Shown: positions 24,529-32,948 of the stretch, piece after piece
Numbering within the stretch: position 1 is the stretch's first letter
Layout of the letters: each line of letters opens with the position of its first letter
Source of the DNA: Streptomyces neyagawaensis
Lineage (GTDB): Bacteria; Actinomycetota; Actinomycetes; Streptomycetales; Streptomycetaceae
Assembly: GCF_023516595.1 (NCBI RefSeq)
Contig: NZ_JAMGBG010000048.1
Location: forward strand, 1-64,000
Direction: 5' to 3'
Length of the DNA stretch: 64,000 bases
Made by a program: the position numbers and the translations under genes
Notes under the pieces: model-generated
The model's input: only the letters and a program-made list of their open reading frames with translations
The model's database searches: none
Told to the model about the DNA's origin: nothing

Positions 24529-25479
24529 ATGCTCACTGCGGCCGTCGACAGCCCCGCCCTGCCCGTCGGGTTCGCCGCAGAGCCGAAGTGGGATGGCTTC
24601 CGCGCGCAGCTGGTCGTGCACGCCTGCGGGCGGGTGCTGCTGCGCTCTCGGCAGGGCACGGACATGATCGGCTCGTTCCCGGAGATCCGGGCCGCAGCCC
24701 TCGCGCAGCCGGCCGACGATGTCGGCCTCGATGGCGAGCTGGTGGTGTGGGAGTCCGGCCGGCTGGCGTTCGAGCGGCGGCAGCAGCGCCTGGTCCGCCG
24801 CGGCAAGGGCGCGGGCGAGGCAGCGCGGCAGTGGCCGGCGCACTACGTCCCGTTCGATCTGCTCCACCAGGGCGGCACCGACGTGACCGGCTGGAGCTAC
24901 CGGCGGCGCCGCGCAGCCCTGGAGGTGCTGTTCGCCGAGCGCGGCCTGAGGGCACTGTTCACGCTGTGCCCGTCGACCACCGACCCGGCCGTGGCCGGCC
25001 AGTGGCTGGGGTGGGCGTCGGCCGGGATGGAGGGCTTGTGCTTCAAGCGGCTCGATGAGCCGTACCGGCCGCTGCGCTCGTGGAGGAAGTACAAGGTGCG
25101 GGTCACCACCGAGGCCATCGTGGGTGCCATCACCGGCTCGCCGGCCGCTCCGCGGACGGTCCTACTGGGCCGGTACGACCGCGCCGGGCGCCTGCAGTAC
25201 ATCGGCCACCGCAGCACCACCCTGTCCCAGGCCGCTGGCCGCGCGCTCGCCGAGCTGCTCACCCCAGCCGTGTCCGTGCACCCCTGGGAAGGGTGGACGT
25301 TCAGCGCAGGGTGGGGCACGCAGCGGACCCTGGACGTGCACCTGGTGCAGCCCGACATCGTGATGGAAGTGGCTGTCGATGTCGCCCGCGATGCGGCCGG
25401 GCGATGGCGGCACCCCGCTCGGGCACACCGCGTCCGCACAGACATCGCGGTAGCTCAGGTGCCACACTTCGGCGAGTAG
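24529..25479 (+). CDS. ATP-dependent DNA ligase (LigC-like, short)
   Basis: 316 aa. The nucleotidyltransferase motif I is EPKWDGFRA with the AMP-accepting Lys20; motif III DGELVVW lies near 65-71, motif IV GMEGLCFKR about 167-175 and motif V WRKYKVR about 185-191. An OB-fold follows (RTVLLGRYDRAGRLQYIGHR, VMEVAVDV). Size and order match actinobacterial LigC-type ligases, stand-alone enzymes linked to end joining or repair rather than replication. No Ku or polymerase domain gene lies nearby. The start is at 24529; an ATG at 24507 (MTWPLPAD) resembles the family's normal N terminus but is one base out of frame, so a small frameshift at the 5' end is possible. Confidence 0.85.
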   Translation: MLTAAVDSPALPVGFAAEPKWDGFRAQLVVHACGRVLLRSRQGTDMIGSFPEIRAAALAQPADDVGLDGELVVWESGRLAFERRQQRLVRRGKGAGEAARQWPAHYVPFDLLHQGGTDVTGWSYRRRRAALEVLFAERGLRALFTLCPSTTDPAVAGQWLGWASAGMEGLCFKRLDEPYRPLRSWRKYKVRVTTEAIVGAITGSPAAPRTVLLGRYDRAGRLQYIGHRSTTLSQAAGRALAELLTPAVSVHPWEGWTFSAGWGTQRTLDVHLVQPDIVMEVAVDVARDAAGRWRHPARAHRVRTDIAVAQVPHFGE

Positions 25480-25511
25480 CCCCCAGGAAGCGGCCTCCGC
25501 TCACAGGGGGC
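25479..25511. terminator. possible terminator of the ligase gene
   Basis: GCCCCC and GGGGGC enclose an inner GCGG-CCT-CCGC hairpin, beginning at the ligase stop codon. A moderate candidate. Confidence 0.4.
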
Positions 25512-25760
25512 TTCTCGGTTCCGGTAGCCGGTCGGCAGAACCGGGTCAGCGGCGCCGGAGGAGAAGCGCGCACGTGCTGATCAGTCCGCTGAGGAAGGTG
25601 CCGCCGACACTGAAGTACCCACCGGGCCGCGCACCTCACGAGGTGGCGGTCCGCTACCACCGGTGCGGCGTGCCGGCGCCGGAGCCGGCGAGCCTCAGGC
25701 CCTGTTTCCCGGCCGGGTCCGGCGGCTTCACGAGTATGCGCACAGACACGACACGGTAGC
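25512..25760. other. intergenic, no gene seen
   Basis: About 250 bases between the ligase terminator and the DUF6069 promoter. No convincing frame on either strand. Confidence 0.4.
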
Positions 25761-25805
25761 TTGAATTTTCAAACAACCCCTGCAACCCTATGTTTGATTC
25801 TTCAA
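25761..25805. promoter_or_regulatory. two MarR-type operator dyads before the DUF6069 gene
   Basis: TTGAATTTTCAA (25761-25772) and TTGATTCTTCAA (25794-25805) share the plan TTGAW-N2-TTCAA. A -10-like TATGTT (25789-25794) falls between and into the second site, so binding there would block transcription. The same dyad, TTGAAACTTCAA, sits in the promoter of the MarR gene at 37691. Regulation by that MarR protein is inferred. Confidence 0.55.
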
Positions 25806-25850
25806 ACGTTCCTTCCGGAGCGCTTCTCGTAGTTCCCTCCAGGAGTTGCC

Positions 25851-26264
25851 ATGTCTGTCACCCCTGAAGCAGTACCCATCCGCCGTGGTCCGCTCGTCGT
25901 GGCAGGGGGTGTGCTCGCCGCGATCGTGGCGGCGTCCCTGGCGGACGCGGTGATCGCCCTTCTCGCCCTCGCCGTCGGCGCGCCCGACGACTTCCAACCG
26001 CTGGAGCCGGGTTCGTACATCTTCTTGACGGCGGTCGGGATGGTGGCGGGCGTCATCGGCTGGGCCATCGTCCGCAAGGTGTCGAAGGACCCCGAGGCCC
26101 TGATGCGATGGCTGGTGCCGACTGTCGTCGTGGTGTCCTTCGTTCCCGACTTCCTGCTCTTCGGTGAAGGTGGCGTGACCGGCGTCGTGGCGCTGCTCCT
26201 GATGCATGTCGTGGTCGCGGTGGTCGCGGTGTTCGCCTACCGCAAGGTCATGCCGCTGTCGTAA
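25851..26264 (+). CDS. DUF6069-family membrane protein
   Basis: 137 aa with four membrane helices: LVVAGGVLAAIVAASLADAV, IFLTAVGMVAGVIGWAIVRK, LVPTVVVVSFVPDFLLFG and VTGVVALLLMHVVVAVVAVF. The loop DDFQPLEPGSYIFLT is the family's recognisable phrase. It is a small integral membrane protein of unknown role, and the gene stands alone. A CAGGAG sequence lies just upstream of the ATG. Its promoter carries two dyads like the one before the MarR gene, so it may respond to the same aromatic or oxidant signal. Confidence 0.75.
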   Translation: MSVTPEAVPIRRGPLVVAGGVLAAIVAASLADAVIALLALAVGAPDDFQPLEPGSYIFLTAVGMVAGVIGWAIVRKVSKDPEALMRWLVPTVVVVSFVPDFLLFGEGGVTGVVALLLMHVVVAVVAVFAYRKVMPLS

Positions 26265-26279
26265 GGGCGGTGGGAGCAG

Positions 26280-26337
26280 GATGCGGAAGGCCGGGCGGGC
26301 AGGGATCGTGATCCCTGCCCGCCCGGCCTTCCGCATC
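26280..26337. terminator. bidirectional terminator with a perfect 27-bp stem
   Basis: The arms 26280-26306 and 26311-26337 are perfectly complementary with a CGTG loop. It lies between the plus-strand DUF6069 gene and the end of the minus-strand catabolic operon, so it should stop transcription from both sides. Confidence 0.85.
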
Positions 26338-26343
26338 GACGGC

Positions 26344-27003
26344 TCATGGCTTCTGGACAAGAGGCGCGTCGGTGCGGGCGGCAATGTCCTCGGCGGTTAC
26401 ACCCGGCCCGCGTTCCACGAGCGTCAGGCCCTCGGGTGTGACGTCGAGGACGGCGAGGTCGGTGATGATGCGGTGGACGCACTGTTCGCCGGTGAGCGGG
26501 AGGGTGCACTCCTTCACGATCTTGGGGCTGCCGTCCTTGGCGGTGTGCTCCATGAGCACGATGACCCGGCGGGCGCCGTGGACGAGGTCCATCGCGCCAC
26601 CCATGCCCTTGACCATCTTTCCGGGGATCATCCAGTTGGCGAGGTCGCCGACGGCGGATACCTGCATGGCGCCGAGGACGGCGATGTCGATGTGGCCGCC
26701 GCGGATCATGCCGAAGGACAGGGCGGAGTCGAAGAAGGAGGCTCCGGGCAGGACGGTGACGGTTTCCTTGCCCGCGTTGATGAGGTCCGGGTCGACCTCG
26801 TGCTCGTACGGGTAGGGGCCGGTGCCGAGGATGCCGTTCTCGGAGTGCAGGACCACGTGGACGTCCGGCGGGAGGTGGCCGGGGATGAGGGTGGGCAGGC
26901 CGATGCCGAGGTTGACGTAGGAGCCGTCGGTGAGTTCGGCGGCGGCGCGGGCGGCCATCTGGTCCCGGGTCCAGCCCAACTGCGTACCAAGGGTGGTGCT
27001 CAT
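26344..27003 (-). CDS. 3-oxoacid CoA-transferase, subunit B
   Basis: 219 aa. Family I CoA-transferase beta subunit: [15 protein letters not shown], then [10 protein letters not shown] with the catalytic Glu55 (SENG motif), and [40 protein letters not shown]. With subunit A it moves CoA from succinyl-CoA to a 3-oxoacid (3-oxoadipate or acetoacetate), the activating step near the end of aromatic or ketone catabolism. Its ATG overlaps the subunit A stop by 4 nt. It is the last gene of the operon, followed by a strong bidirectional terminator. Confidence 0.9.
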   Translation of the reverse strand: MSTTLGTQLGWTRDQMAARAAAELTDGSYVNLGIGLPTLIPGHLPPDVHVVLHSENGILGTGPYPYEHEVDPDLINAGKETVTVLPGASFFDSALSFGMIRGGHIDIAVLGAMQVSAVGDLANWMIPGKMVKGMGGAMDLVHGARRVIVLMEHTAKDGSPKIVKECTLPLTGEQCVHRIITDLAVLDVTPEGLTLVERGPGVTAEDIAARTDAPLVQKP

Positions 27004-27755
27004 GCGCGTACGGTCCTCTTCTCTATCTGCTTGTCGGCGGCCTGGGCCGGGGTGAGCACCACGAGGCGCTGGACGAAAATGCCCGGCAGGTGGATCTCGT
27101 CCGGGCTCAGCTCACCCGGCTCGACGACTTCCTCCACCTCGGCGACGGTGATCCGGCCGGCCATCGCCGCGAGGGGGTTGAAGTTGGCGGAGGACTTGCG
27201 GAAGACGAGGTTCCCGTGGCGGTCGCCGCGCCAGGCCCGTACGAGGGCGAAGTCGGTGGTGATGCCGTGTTCCAGGACGTAGGTGCGGTCGTCGAAGTCG
27301 CGGGTCTCCTTCGGCGGGGAGGCGAGGGCGACCGCGCCGTCCGCCGTGTGACGCCAGGGCAGTCCGCCGCGGGCGACCTGGGTGCCCACACCGGCCGGGG
27401 TGTAGAAGGCGGGTATGCCCGCGCCGCCGGCGCGCAGCCGTTCGGCGAGCGTGCCCTGCGGGACCAGCTCCACCTCCAGTTCGCCCGACAGGTACTGACG
27501 GGCGAACTCCTTGTTCTCGCCCACGTAACTGCCCGTGACGCGGGCGATCCGGCCGTCGGCCAGCAGGACGCCCAGTCCACGCCCGTCCACGCCGCAGTTG
27601 TTCGACACGACCTCCAGACCCGTGGCGCCCTGGGCGTGGAGGGCCTGGATGAGCACGTCGGGGATGCCACTGAGGCCGAAGCCCCCGACGGCCAGGGACG
27701 CACCGTCGGGAATGTCCGCGACCGCCTCGTCGGCGCTCGCCCAGACCTTGTTCAT
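27000..27755 (-). CDS. 3-oxoacid CoA-transferase, subunit A
   Basis: 251 aa. Alpha subunit motifs: [19 protein letters not shown] near the start, [34 protein letters not shown] and [18 protein letters not shown]. It provides the CoA-binding half of the heterodimeric enzyme. ATG start at 27755 with an AAGAAG-like site upstream; it overlaps subunit B by the ATGA junction, giving equal expression. Whether the acceptor is 3-oxoadipate or another 3-oxoacid depends on how the upstream ring cleavage proceeds. Confidence 0.9.
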   Translation of the reverse strand: MNKVWASADEAVADIPDGASLAVGGFGLSGIPDVLIQALHAQGATGLEVVSNNCGVDGRGLGVLLADGRIARVTGSYVGENKEFARQYLSGELEVELVPQGTLAERLRAGGAGIPAFYTPAGVGTQVARGGLPWRHTADGAVALASPPKETRDFDDRTYVLEHGITTDFALVRAWRGDRHGNLVFRKSSANFNPLAAMAGRITVAEVEEVVEPGELSPDEIHLPGIFVQRLVVLTPAQAADKQIEKRTVRA

Positions 27756-27785
27756 GAGAAGAAGTGCCTTTCTTTCGCTGCGGGT

Positions 27786-28535
27786 TCAGGCGTGCTCGCG
27801 CAGGGCGTCCGAGATCGGTTTCGCACCGCCGTGGGCGGTGAGGCCACCGTCGACGGGGATCTCTGCGCCCGTGATGAAGGACGCCTCGTCGGAGAGAAGG
27901 AAGGTGACGAGAGGGGTGATGTCGTCGACGGTTCCGGTGCGGCCGAGCGGTGTCCCGTGGAGGTTCGCCTCGCGGAACCCGGGCGCCGCGGAGACGGTCA
28001 TGTCGGTCTCGATGAAGCCGGGGTGGATGATGTTCACGCGGATGCCGCGGGGCCCCAGTTCCATGGCGGCGGTCCTCGACAGGCCGCGCAGCGCCCACTT
28101 GCTCGCCGTGTAGGCGACCGGATAGTGGGCGGTCAGCGCCGCCGACGAACCGACGTTCACGATCGACGCGCCCGGACGCATCAGTGGCACCAGGTGCTGG
28201 ATGCCCAGGAGCGGCCCGGTGACGTTGACCGCGTGGACACGGGCCATGTCCTCGGAGCGTACGTCGTCGATCCGGGCGCGCCAGGTGACGCCCGCGTTGT
28301 TGACCAGGCCGTGCACCTGCCCGTACGCCTCGCGCAGGTCGGCGGCGAGTTCCGCCCAGTCCTTCTCGCTGGTGACGTCGAGGCGGCGGCAGCCGGCTGC
28401 CTCGGTCACGTCGGTGGCGATCACCCGGGCGCCCTCGCGGGTCAGGGCCTCGGCCTCCGCGGCACCCTGTCCGCCGGCCGCGCCGGTGACCACGACGACC
28501 CTGCCGAGGAGCCTCTTGGGGTGCGGGTCGGTCAC
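27786..28535 (-). CDS. SDR-family oxidoreductase in the catabolic operon
   Basis: 249 aa. Cofactor motif VVVVTGAAGGQGAAEAEAL at about 13-31, with Asp (IATDVTEA) marking NAD preference; NNAG near 90; catalytic YTASK with Ser upstream (VNVGSSAALTA); C terminus SFITGAEIPVDGGLTA. It overlaps the FAH-family gene upstream by 4 nt and precedes the CoA-transferase by 30 nt. In the operon it most plausibly oxidises a hydroxyl group of a pathway intermediate, either a ring-side-chain alcohol or a 3-hydroxyacid before the CoA-transferase step. That assignment is inference. Confidence 0.85.
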   Translation of the reverse strand: MTDPHPKRLLGRVVVVTGAAGGQGAAEAEALTREGARVIATDVTEAAGCRRLDVTSEKDWAELAADLREAYGQVHGLVNNAGVTWRARIDDVRSEDMARVHAVNVTGPLLGIQHLVPLMRPGASIVNVGSSAALTAHYPVAYTASKWALRGLSRTAAMELGPRGIRVNIIHPGFIETDMTVSAAPGFREANLHGTPLGRTGTVDDITPLVTFLLSDEASFITGAEIPVDGGLTAHGGAKPISDALREHA

Positions 28536-29503
28536 GGCCGCTCCCGGGGGCGGCGCCGGGCGACCGGAACCGGTAGGGGATCAAGGCCGGGCACCACGGT
28601 GTTGGAGACGGAGCCGATACCCTCGACGGTGAGTGTGACCGTGTCGCCGGGCTTGAGCGGCGGCGGGTCCTGTCTGCCGCGTACGCCCCACAGCTCGGCG
28701 AGGCAGCCGCCGTTGCCGCAGGTACCGGACCCGAGTACGTCGCCGGGGCGGACGAAGGTGCCCCGGGAGGCGTAAGCGACCATCTCCTCGAAGGTCCAGC
28801 TCATGTTGGACAGCAGGTCCTTGCCGACGACCTCGCCGTTCACCGAGGCGGTCAGCGCCAGGCGCAGGAAGCCGTCCGCGTCGCGGTACTCCTCCAACTC
28901 GTCGGCGGTGACCAGGTAGGGGCCCAGCGTGGTGGCGGTGTCCTTGCCCTTGCAGGGGCCGAGGCCGACCTTCATCTCGGCGGACTGAAGGTCGCGGGCG
29001 GACCAGTCGTTGAAGATCGTGTAGCCGATGATGTGGTCGCGGGCCTGCTCGGGGGTGAGGTCGCGGCCCTCCTTGCCGATCACGGCGGCGACCTCGAGCT
29101 CGAAGTCGAGCACGCTCGATCCCGGGGGCATGGGGATGTCGTCGTGCGGGCCGTACACGGCGTAGGGGTTGGTGAAGTAGAACGTCGGGGCCGCGTACCA
29201 CCGCTCGGGTACGCCGGCAGTGCCGTCCACGGACCGCCGTACGCCCTCGACGTGTTCCTCGAAGGTGACGAAGTCCCGCACGGTGGGCGGCTGGAGGGGC
29301 GGCAGCAGCCGTACCTCGGAGACATGTGGACCGGTCGGCACGTCGAGCGTCGCGGAGCCCGCTTCGAGCAGTTGCGGCAGGCCGCCCTCCTCGGCGAGTA
29401 GTCCGGTCAGGGAGTGGACACCGGGCAGGGGGCGGAGCATCCCGTCCTCGGCGACGACGGCCACATGGCGTCGGTTCTGGTACTCGTACGCGGCGAAACG
29501 CAT
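28532..29503 (-). CDS. fumarylacetoacetate hydrolase family protein 1
   Basis: 323 aa from ATG at 29503 (MRFAAYEYQNRRHVAVVAED); the open frame extends further upstream but similarity starts here. FAH domain: VRDFVTFEEHVEGVRRSVDG, ADxxE-type metal residues in SSVLDFELEVAAVIGKEGRD, then IFNDWSARDLQSAEMKVGLG and LGPYLVTADEL. These enzymes hydrolyse a C-C bond next to a ketone using Mg2+ (acylpyruvases, fumarylacetoacetase). Placed after the extradiol dioxygenase it would cut the ring-fission product or an acylpyruvate. A second, distinct FAH-family protein is encoded at the head of the same operon. Confidence 0.85.
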   Translation of the reverse strand: MRFAAYEYQNRRHVAVVAEDGMLRPLPGVHSLTGLLAEEGGLPQLLEAGSATLDVPTGPHVSEVRLLPPLQPPTVRDFVTFEEHVEGVRRSVDGTAGVPERWYAAPTFYFTNPYAVYGPHDDIPMPPGSSVLDFELEVAAVIGKEGRDLTPEQARDHIIGYTIFNDWSARDLQSAEMKVGLGPCKGKDTATTLGPYLVTADELEEYRDADGFLRLALTASVNGEVVGKDLLSNMSWTFEEMVAYASRGTFVRPGDVLGSGTCGNGGCLAELWGVRGRQDPPPLKPGDTVTLTVEGIGSVSNTVVPGLDPLPVPVARRRPRERP

Positions 29504-29614
29504 GCGGAGGTTCCTGTCGGCGTGAGGGGCGAGCATGGAGACCGGGGGTGCGGCGTCGGGAGTCAGGGCAGTTGACAGGGCCACCGCGCCCCCGGGGACT
29601 GAGGGACTCGCCGG

Positions 29615-30553
29615 TCAGACCGGCGGGGCGACGAAGCAGCCGCGGTCGACGTCGTTGAACGACTCCTTGGCGATCAGCTCGTTCATCGGGTTCGCCGTGC
29701 CCCACTGGTCGGTGACCTCGGGCTGGGAGAAGTCATAGACGTGCGGGTGCCAGGTGTCCTCGTCCAGCAGCTCCAACTCCGTCGTGTACTCGACGGTGTT
29801 GCCGTGCGGGTCCAGGAAGTACGTGAACGTGTTGTCGCCCGCCATGTGCCGGCCCGGGCCCCAGACCTTCTTGAAGCCGGCGCGGATCACGCGGCCGGAG
29901 CCGCGCATGTACTCGTCGATGCCGCGCATCTCGAAGGAGACGTGGTGCAGGGAGGTGTGCGGGCCCTTGGCGATGGCCATGGAGTGGTGCTGGTTGGAGA
30001 TCCGCATGAAGTGCATGACGTCACCGACGTGCGGCGAGCTGAGCGTGTCGGAGTGGCGGAAGCCGAGGTGGGTCTCGTACCACTCACGGGTCCTGTCCAG
30101 GTCCGGCGAGTTCAGCACGACATGCGACAGCTTGACCGGGATCGACTCCTTCTCCTCGATCTTGCGGTGCTGCCGTACGTCCACATCGGCGGAGACTTCG
30201 ATGGTGCGGCCGTCGACGTCGAAGAAGCGGAAGCCGTAGCCGCCACCGGGTGTGTCGATCTTGCCCGGCTGGGAAATCAACTGCACGCCGCCCGCGAGGA
30301 GTTGCTCGGCGAGGGCGTCCACGTCCGCCGCGCTCGCGGCGCCGTAGGAGACGAGGTCGAGGCGCTTCTCCTCGGCCTTGCGCAGCCGCACCACGTACTG
30401 TTCGGGGCTGCCCTCGGCGGCGAGGAAAGAGATGCCGGAGTCCTCGGCGACCTTGGTCAGGCCCCAGACACCGGCGTAGAAGTCGAGCTGCTTGTCGTAG
30501 TCGGGCACGGCGAGGTCGACGTGCCGCAGATGGGTGAGCAGGCGTGCGCTCAT
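29615..30553 (-). CDS. extradiol ring-cleavage dioxygenase (VOC, type I)
   Basis: 312 aa, two VOC modules. The second carries the Fe(II) ligands expected for catechol 2,3-dioxygenases: His144 in LSHVVLNSPD, His204 (or 203) in LHHVSFE and Glu255 in GNTVEYTTE; the PROSITE-like GNTVEYTTELELL segment is well kept. It opens a catechol-type ring next to the hydroxyls. Start ATG at 30553 with GGAGGAG upstream. It follows the amidohydrolase gene by 24 nt. This is the best anchor for calling the operon aromatic-degrading. The ring substrate is unknown; the length fits the 2,3-dihydroxybiphenyl/catechol group. Confidence 0.88.
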   Translation of the reverse strand: MSARLLTHLRHVDLAVPDYDKQLDFYAGVWGLTKVAEDSGISFLAAEGSPEQYVVRLRKAEEKRLDLVSYGAASAADVDALAEQLLAGGVQLISQPGKIDTPGGGYGFRFFDVDGRTIEVSADVDVRQHRKIEEKESIPVKLSHVVLNSPDLDRTREWYETHLGFRHSDTLSSPHVGDVMHFMRISNQHHSMAIAKGPHTSLHHVSFEMRGIDEYMRGSGRVIRAGFKKVWGPGRHMAGDNTFTYFLDPHGNTVEYTTELELLDEDTWHPHVYDFSQPEVTDQWGTANPMNELIAKESFNDVDRGCFVAPPV

Positions 30554-30577
30554 GGTGGGTTCTCCTCCTGTGGGGGG

Positions 30578-31606
30578 TCAGGTCAGGCGCAGCAGCGTTG
30601 TCGCGTTGCCGCCGCGCACGGCGTGGAAGTCGTCGTCGGGCAGGCGCGCGGCGCGCAGTGCGCCGACGGGGTCCTCGGTGCCCATGTCGAAGGGGAAGTC
30701 GGAGCCGAGCAGGACCCGGTCGGCGCCGGCCGCGCCGATCAGTGCCCGCAGTACGTGCGGGTCGTGGACGAGGGAGTCGAAGTACAGGCGCTTCAGGTAG
30801 CTGCTCGGTTCCCGGGTGCAGGCCTGGGCGTCGGGGCGGGCCCGCCAGGCGTGGTCGGAGCGGCCGATGTGGGTGGGAAGATAGCCACCCCCGTGCGCGG
30901 CTATCAGCTTCAGCTCCGGGTGCCGGTCCAGGACACCGGAGAAGATCAGGTGCGAGAGCGCGACGGCGTTCTCGGTGGGCTGGCCGACGGTGTTGGACAG
31001 GTACCACTGGTCGAGGCGCTCGTCGAGGGTGCAGCCGAAGGGGTGCAGGAACAGCAGCGCCCCGGTCTCCTCGGCGCGGGCCCAGAAGGGTGCGAGCCGC
31101 GGGTCGGAGAGCTCCACCTCCCGTGTCCCGCCGGGGCCCGGGGCGTGCGAGGAGATCTCGACGCCCTTCAGCCCCTGGTCCAGTGCGTGGTCGAGCAGCG
31201 CCACCGCGAGGTCGGGGTGCTGGAGCGGGATGAGGCCGAGGCCGTGCAGCCGGTCGGGGGCCTTGGCGCAGTGCGCGGCGGTCCCCTCGTTCGCCAACTG
31301 GCAGACGCGGGCGGCCAGTCCGGGGTCGGCCCAGTAGTGGTAGTGGCCGGGTGAGGGGCTCACCAGCTGCACGTCGACGCCGGCCACGTCCATGGCCGCC
31401 AGGCGCACGGCGACATCTGTCAGCCGTGGCACCCGCTCGCCGACCATGGGACCGTTCACGGCGAGGGCCGCAGGGCCGTTGCGTCGGGCGTCGAGGTTAC
31501 GTGCCTCGGCCAGGCCTGAGTGTCCGGCGACGGCCTCCTCGATCTCCGGCAGCAGCAGGTGGGCGTGGACGTCGATGGTCGGCGTGGAGGACGCGGTGGC
31601 GGTCAC
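30578..31606 (-). CDS. amidohydrolase-2 family enzyme (decarboxylase or hydrolase)
   Basis: 342 aa from GTG at 31606, overlapping the monooxygenase stop by GTGA. The metal site begins IDVHAHLLLPE (His14-x-His16); then LVSPSPGHYHYWADP, LFLHPFGCTLDERLDQW, IAAHGGGYLPTHIGRSDHAW and LLGSDFPFDMG supply the other His and Asp. This layout matches the ACMSD / o-pyrocatechuate decarboxylase branch. In the pathway it could remove a carboxyl group from an aromatic acid or from a ring-fission semialdehyde. The length is normal for the group. Confidence 0.85.
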   Translation of the reverse strand: MTATASSTPTIDVHAHLLLPEIEEAVAGHSGLAEARNLDARRNGPAALAVNGPMVGERVPRLTDVAVRLAAMDVAGVDVQLVSPSPGHYHYWADPGLAARVCQLANEGTAAHCAKAPDRLHGLGLIPLQHPDLAVALLDHALDQGLKGVEISSHAPGPGGTREVELSDPRLAPFWARAEETGALLFLHPFGCTLDERLDQWYLSNTVGQPTENAVALSHLIFSGVLDRHPELKLIAAHGGGYLPTHIGRSDHAWRARPDAQACTREPSSYLKRLYFDSLVHDPHVLRALIGAAGADRVLLGSDFPFDMGTEDPVGALRAARLPDDDFHAVRGGNATTLLRLT

Positions 31607-32766
31607 GGGCGCTCCTTGAGGAAGTCCATGGTGCGGGCGACCAGCCCGGCCATGTCGGCGTCGCGCACGCCGTCCAACTGCCACTGGCCGATCTGCACGG
31701 ACGCCTCGACGACGGTGCGCACCCGGGGGATGCGGCGCTCGTAGTAGCCCTGGAACAGCTCGTCGTCCCAGTCCCGGCCGCTGGTGAGCAGTTCGGCGAG
31801 GACGGAGGCATCCTCCAGGGACATGGCCGCGCCCTGGGCGAGAGTCGGCGGGCAGCAGTGGGCGGCGTCGCCGATGAGCACCACCCTGCCCCGGTGCCAG
31901 GAGCCCTCGATCAGGAGACGGTCGAACCAGGTGTAGTTGACCTTCTTCGGGTCGGTGATGTGCTCGGTGATCTCCGGCCAGACCCCGCCGTAGGCCTGCG
32001 CCAGGTGGCGCATCTCGTCGGCGTAGGTGGCCGGGTCGATGGAGGCCCGGTCGCGGCACGCTTCGACGACGTACGCGTAGATGGTGTTCTCGCTGGTGGG
32101 GCAGTAGCCGGCGATGTAGGCGGGGCCGCCGTAGGCGAGGTCGGTGCGCGTGACGCTCTCGGGCCGCGGGGCGGCGATGCGCCAGATCGCCATGCCGGTC
32201 GGCTCGGGTTTGTCGGTGATGCCGATCGCGGCACGCGTGGCGGAGTTGAGGCCGTCGGCGGCGATCACCAGGTCGTACCGCCCCTCTCTGCCGTCACTGA
32301 AGCGCACCGAGACGCCGTCGGCGTCCTGCTCCAGCACCTCGGCGGTGGTGCCGAGGAGAACGCGGGCGCCGGAGGCGTGGACCGCGTCGATGAGGATCTG
32401 CTGCAGCTGGGGGCGCTGCATGCCGAGGGTGGCGGGCAGGTCCTCCCCGCCGGTCTGGATGTCCTCGGCGACGAACAGCACGGTGCCGTCGGGGGCGGTC
32501 ACGCCCAACGAGCCGAAGGCGAACCCGGAGGCTTCCACCTTTTCCCACACGCCCAGTTCGCGCAGGACGCGCAGGGCGTTGCCCTGGAGGGTGATGCCGG
32601 AGCCGGTGGTGGCGTTCCAGTCGGGCTTCGCCTCGACCAGGTCGACGGCGATGCCGGCGCGGCGCAGCAGGACGGTGACGGCGTTGCCGGAGGCACCCCC
32701 GCCGATGACCAGGACGCTGGGGGTGCCCCCAGCCGGCGGCTGGGGGCGGGTGAGGCTGTCAGCCAT
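31603..32766 (-). CDS. FAD-dependent aromatic hydroxylase of the catabolic operon
   Basis: 387 aa from ATG at 32766 (MADSLTRPQPPAGGTPSVLV); the upstream extension of the frame is ignored. Motifs: VLVIGGGASGNAVTVLLRRA (FAD), VIAADGLNSATRAAI (DG motif) and VVLIGDAAHCCPPTLAQGAA (GD motif), the p-hydroxybenzoate hydroxylase plan. It resembles 6-hydroxynicotinate and salicylate-type hydroxylases and would add the second ring hydroxyl before the extradiol dioxygenase acts. It overlaps the amidohydrolase by 4 nt and is separated from the cyclase gene upstream by 182 bases containing a hairpin. Confidence 0.88.
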   Translation of the reverse strand: MADSLTRPQPPAGGTPSVLVIGGGASGNAVTVLLRRAGIAVDLVEAKPDWNATTGSGITLQGNALRVLRELGVWEKVEASGFAFGSLGVTAPDGTVLFVAEDIQTGGEDLPATLGMQRPQLQQILIDAVHASGARVLLGTTAEVLEQDADGVSVRFSDGREGRYDLVIAADGLNSATRAAIGITDKPEPTGMAIWRIAAPRPESVTRTDLAYGGPAYIAGYCPTSENTIYAYVVEACRDRASIDPATYADEMRHLAQAYGGVWPEITEHITDPKKVNYTWFDRLLIEGSWHRGRVVLIGDAAHCCPPTLAQGAAMSLEDASVLAELLTSGRDWDDELFQGYYERRIPRVRTVVEASVQIGQWQLDGVRDADMAGLVARTMDFLKERP

Positions 32767-32886
32767 GTCGGGGATACCTCCCGGGGTTGGGCCGCGCGGC
32801 TTCGCGCGGCGAGGTGCGGCTCGCCCGCTGGGAGTGCGGGGCTGGGGTGGGGACGGGGTGCGGCAGAACGGGTGGAGCGGTCCGGG

Positions 32887-32927
32887 CCGGATGCGCCCGT
32901 TGCTGTCCGGGGAGGAGGCGCATCCGG
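32887..32927. promoter_or_regulatory. inverted repeat inside the catabolic operon
   Basis: CCGGATGCGCC (32887-32897) and GGCGCATCCGG (32917-32927) are perfectly complementary arms around 19 bases. It lies in the 182-base gap between the cyclase and monooxygenase genes. It could be a partial terminator, a processing or stabilising stem, or a protein site; there is no T tract. Confidence 0.45.
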
Positions 32928-32948
32928 CGGCTGAGCGGGCTACTTGAT

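Noticed and set aside
26344-27755. Glutaconate- or acetate-specific CoA-transferase
   Set aside because: The SENG active-site motif and two-subunit layout match 3-oxoacid (succinyl-CoA-dependent) transferases; the aromatic-pathway context agrees.
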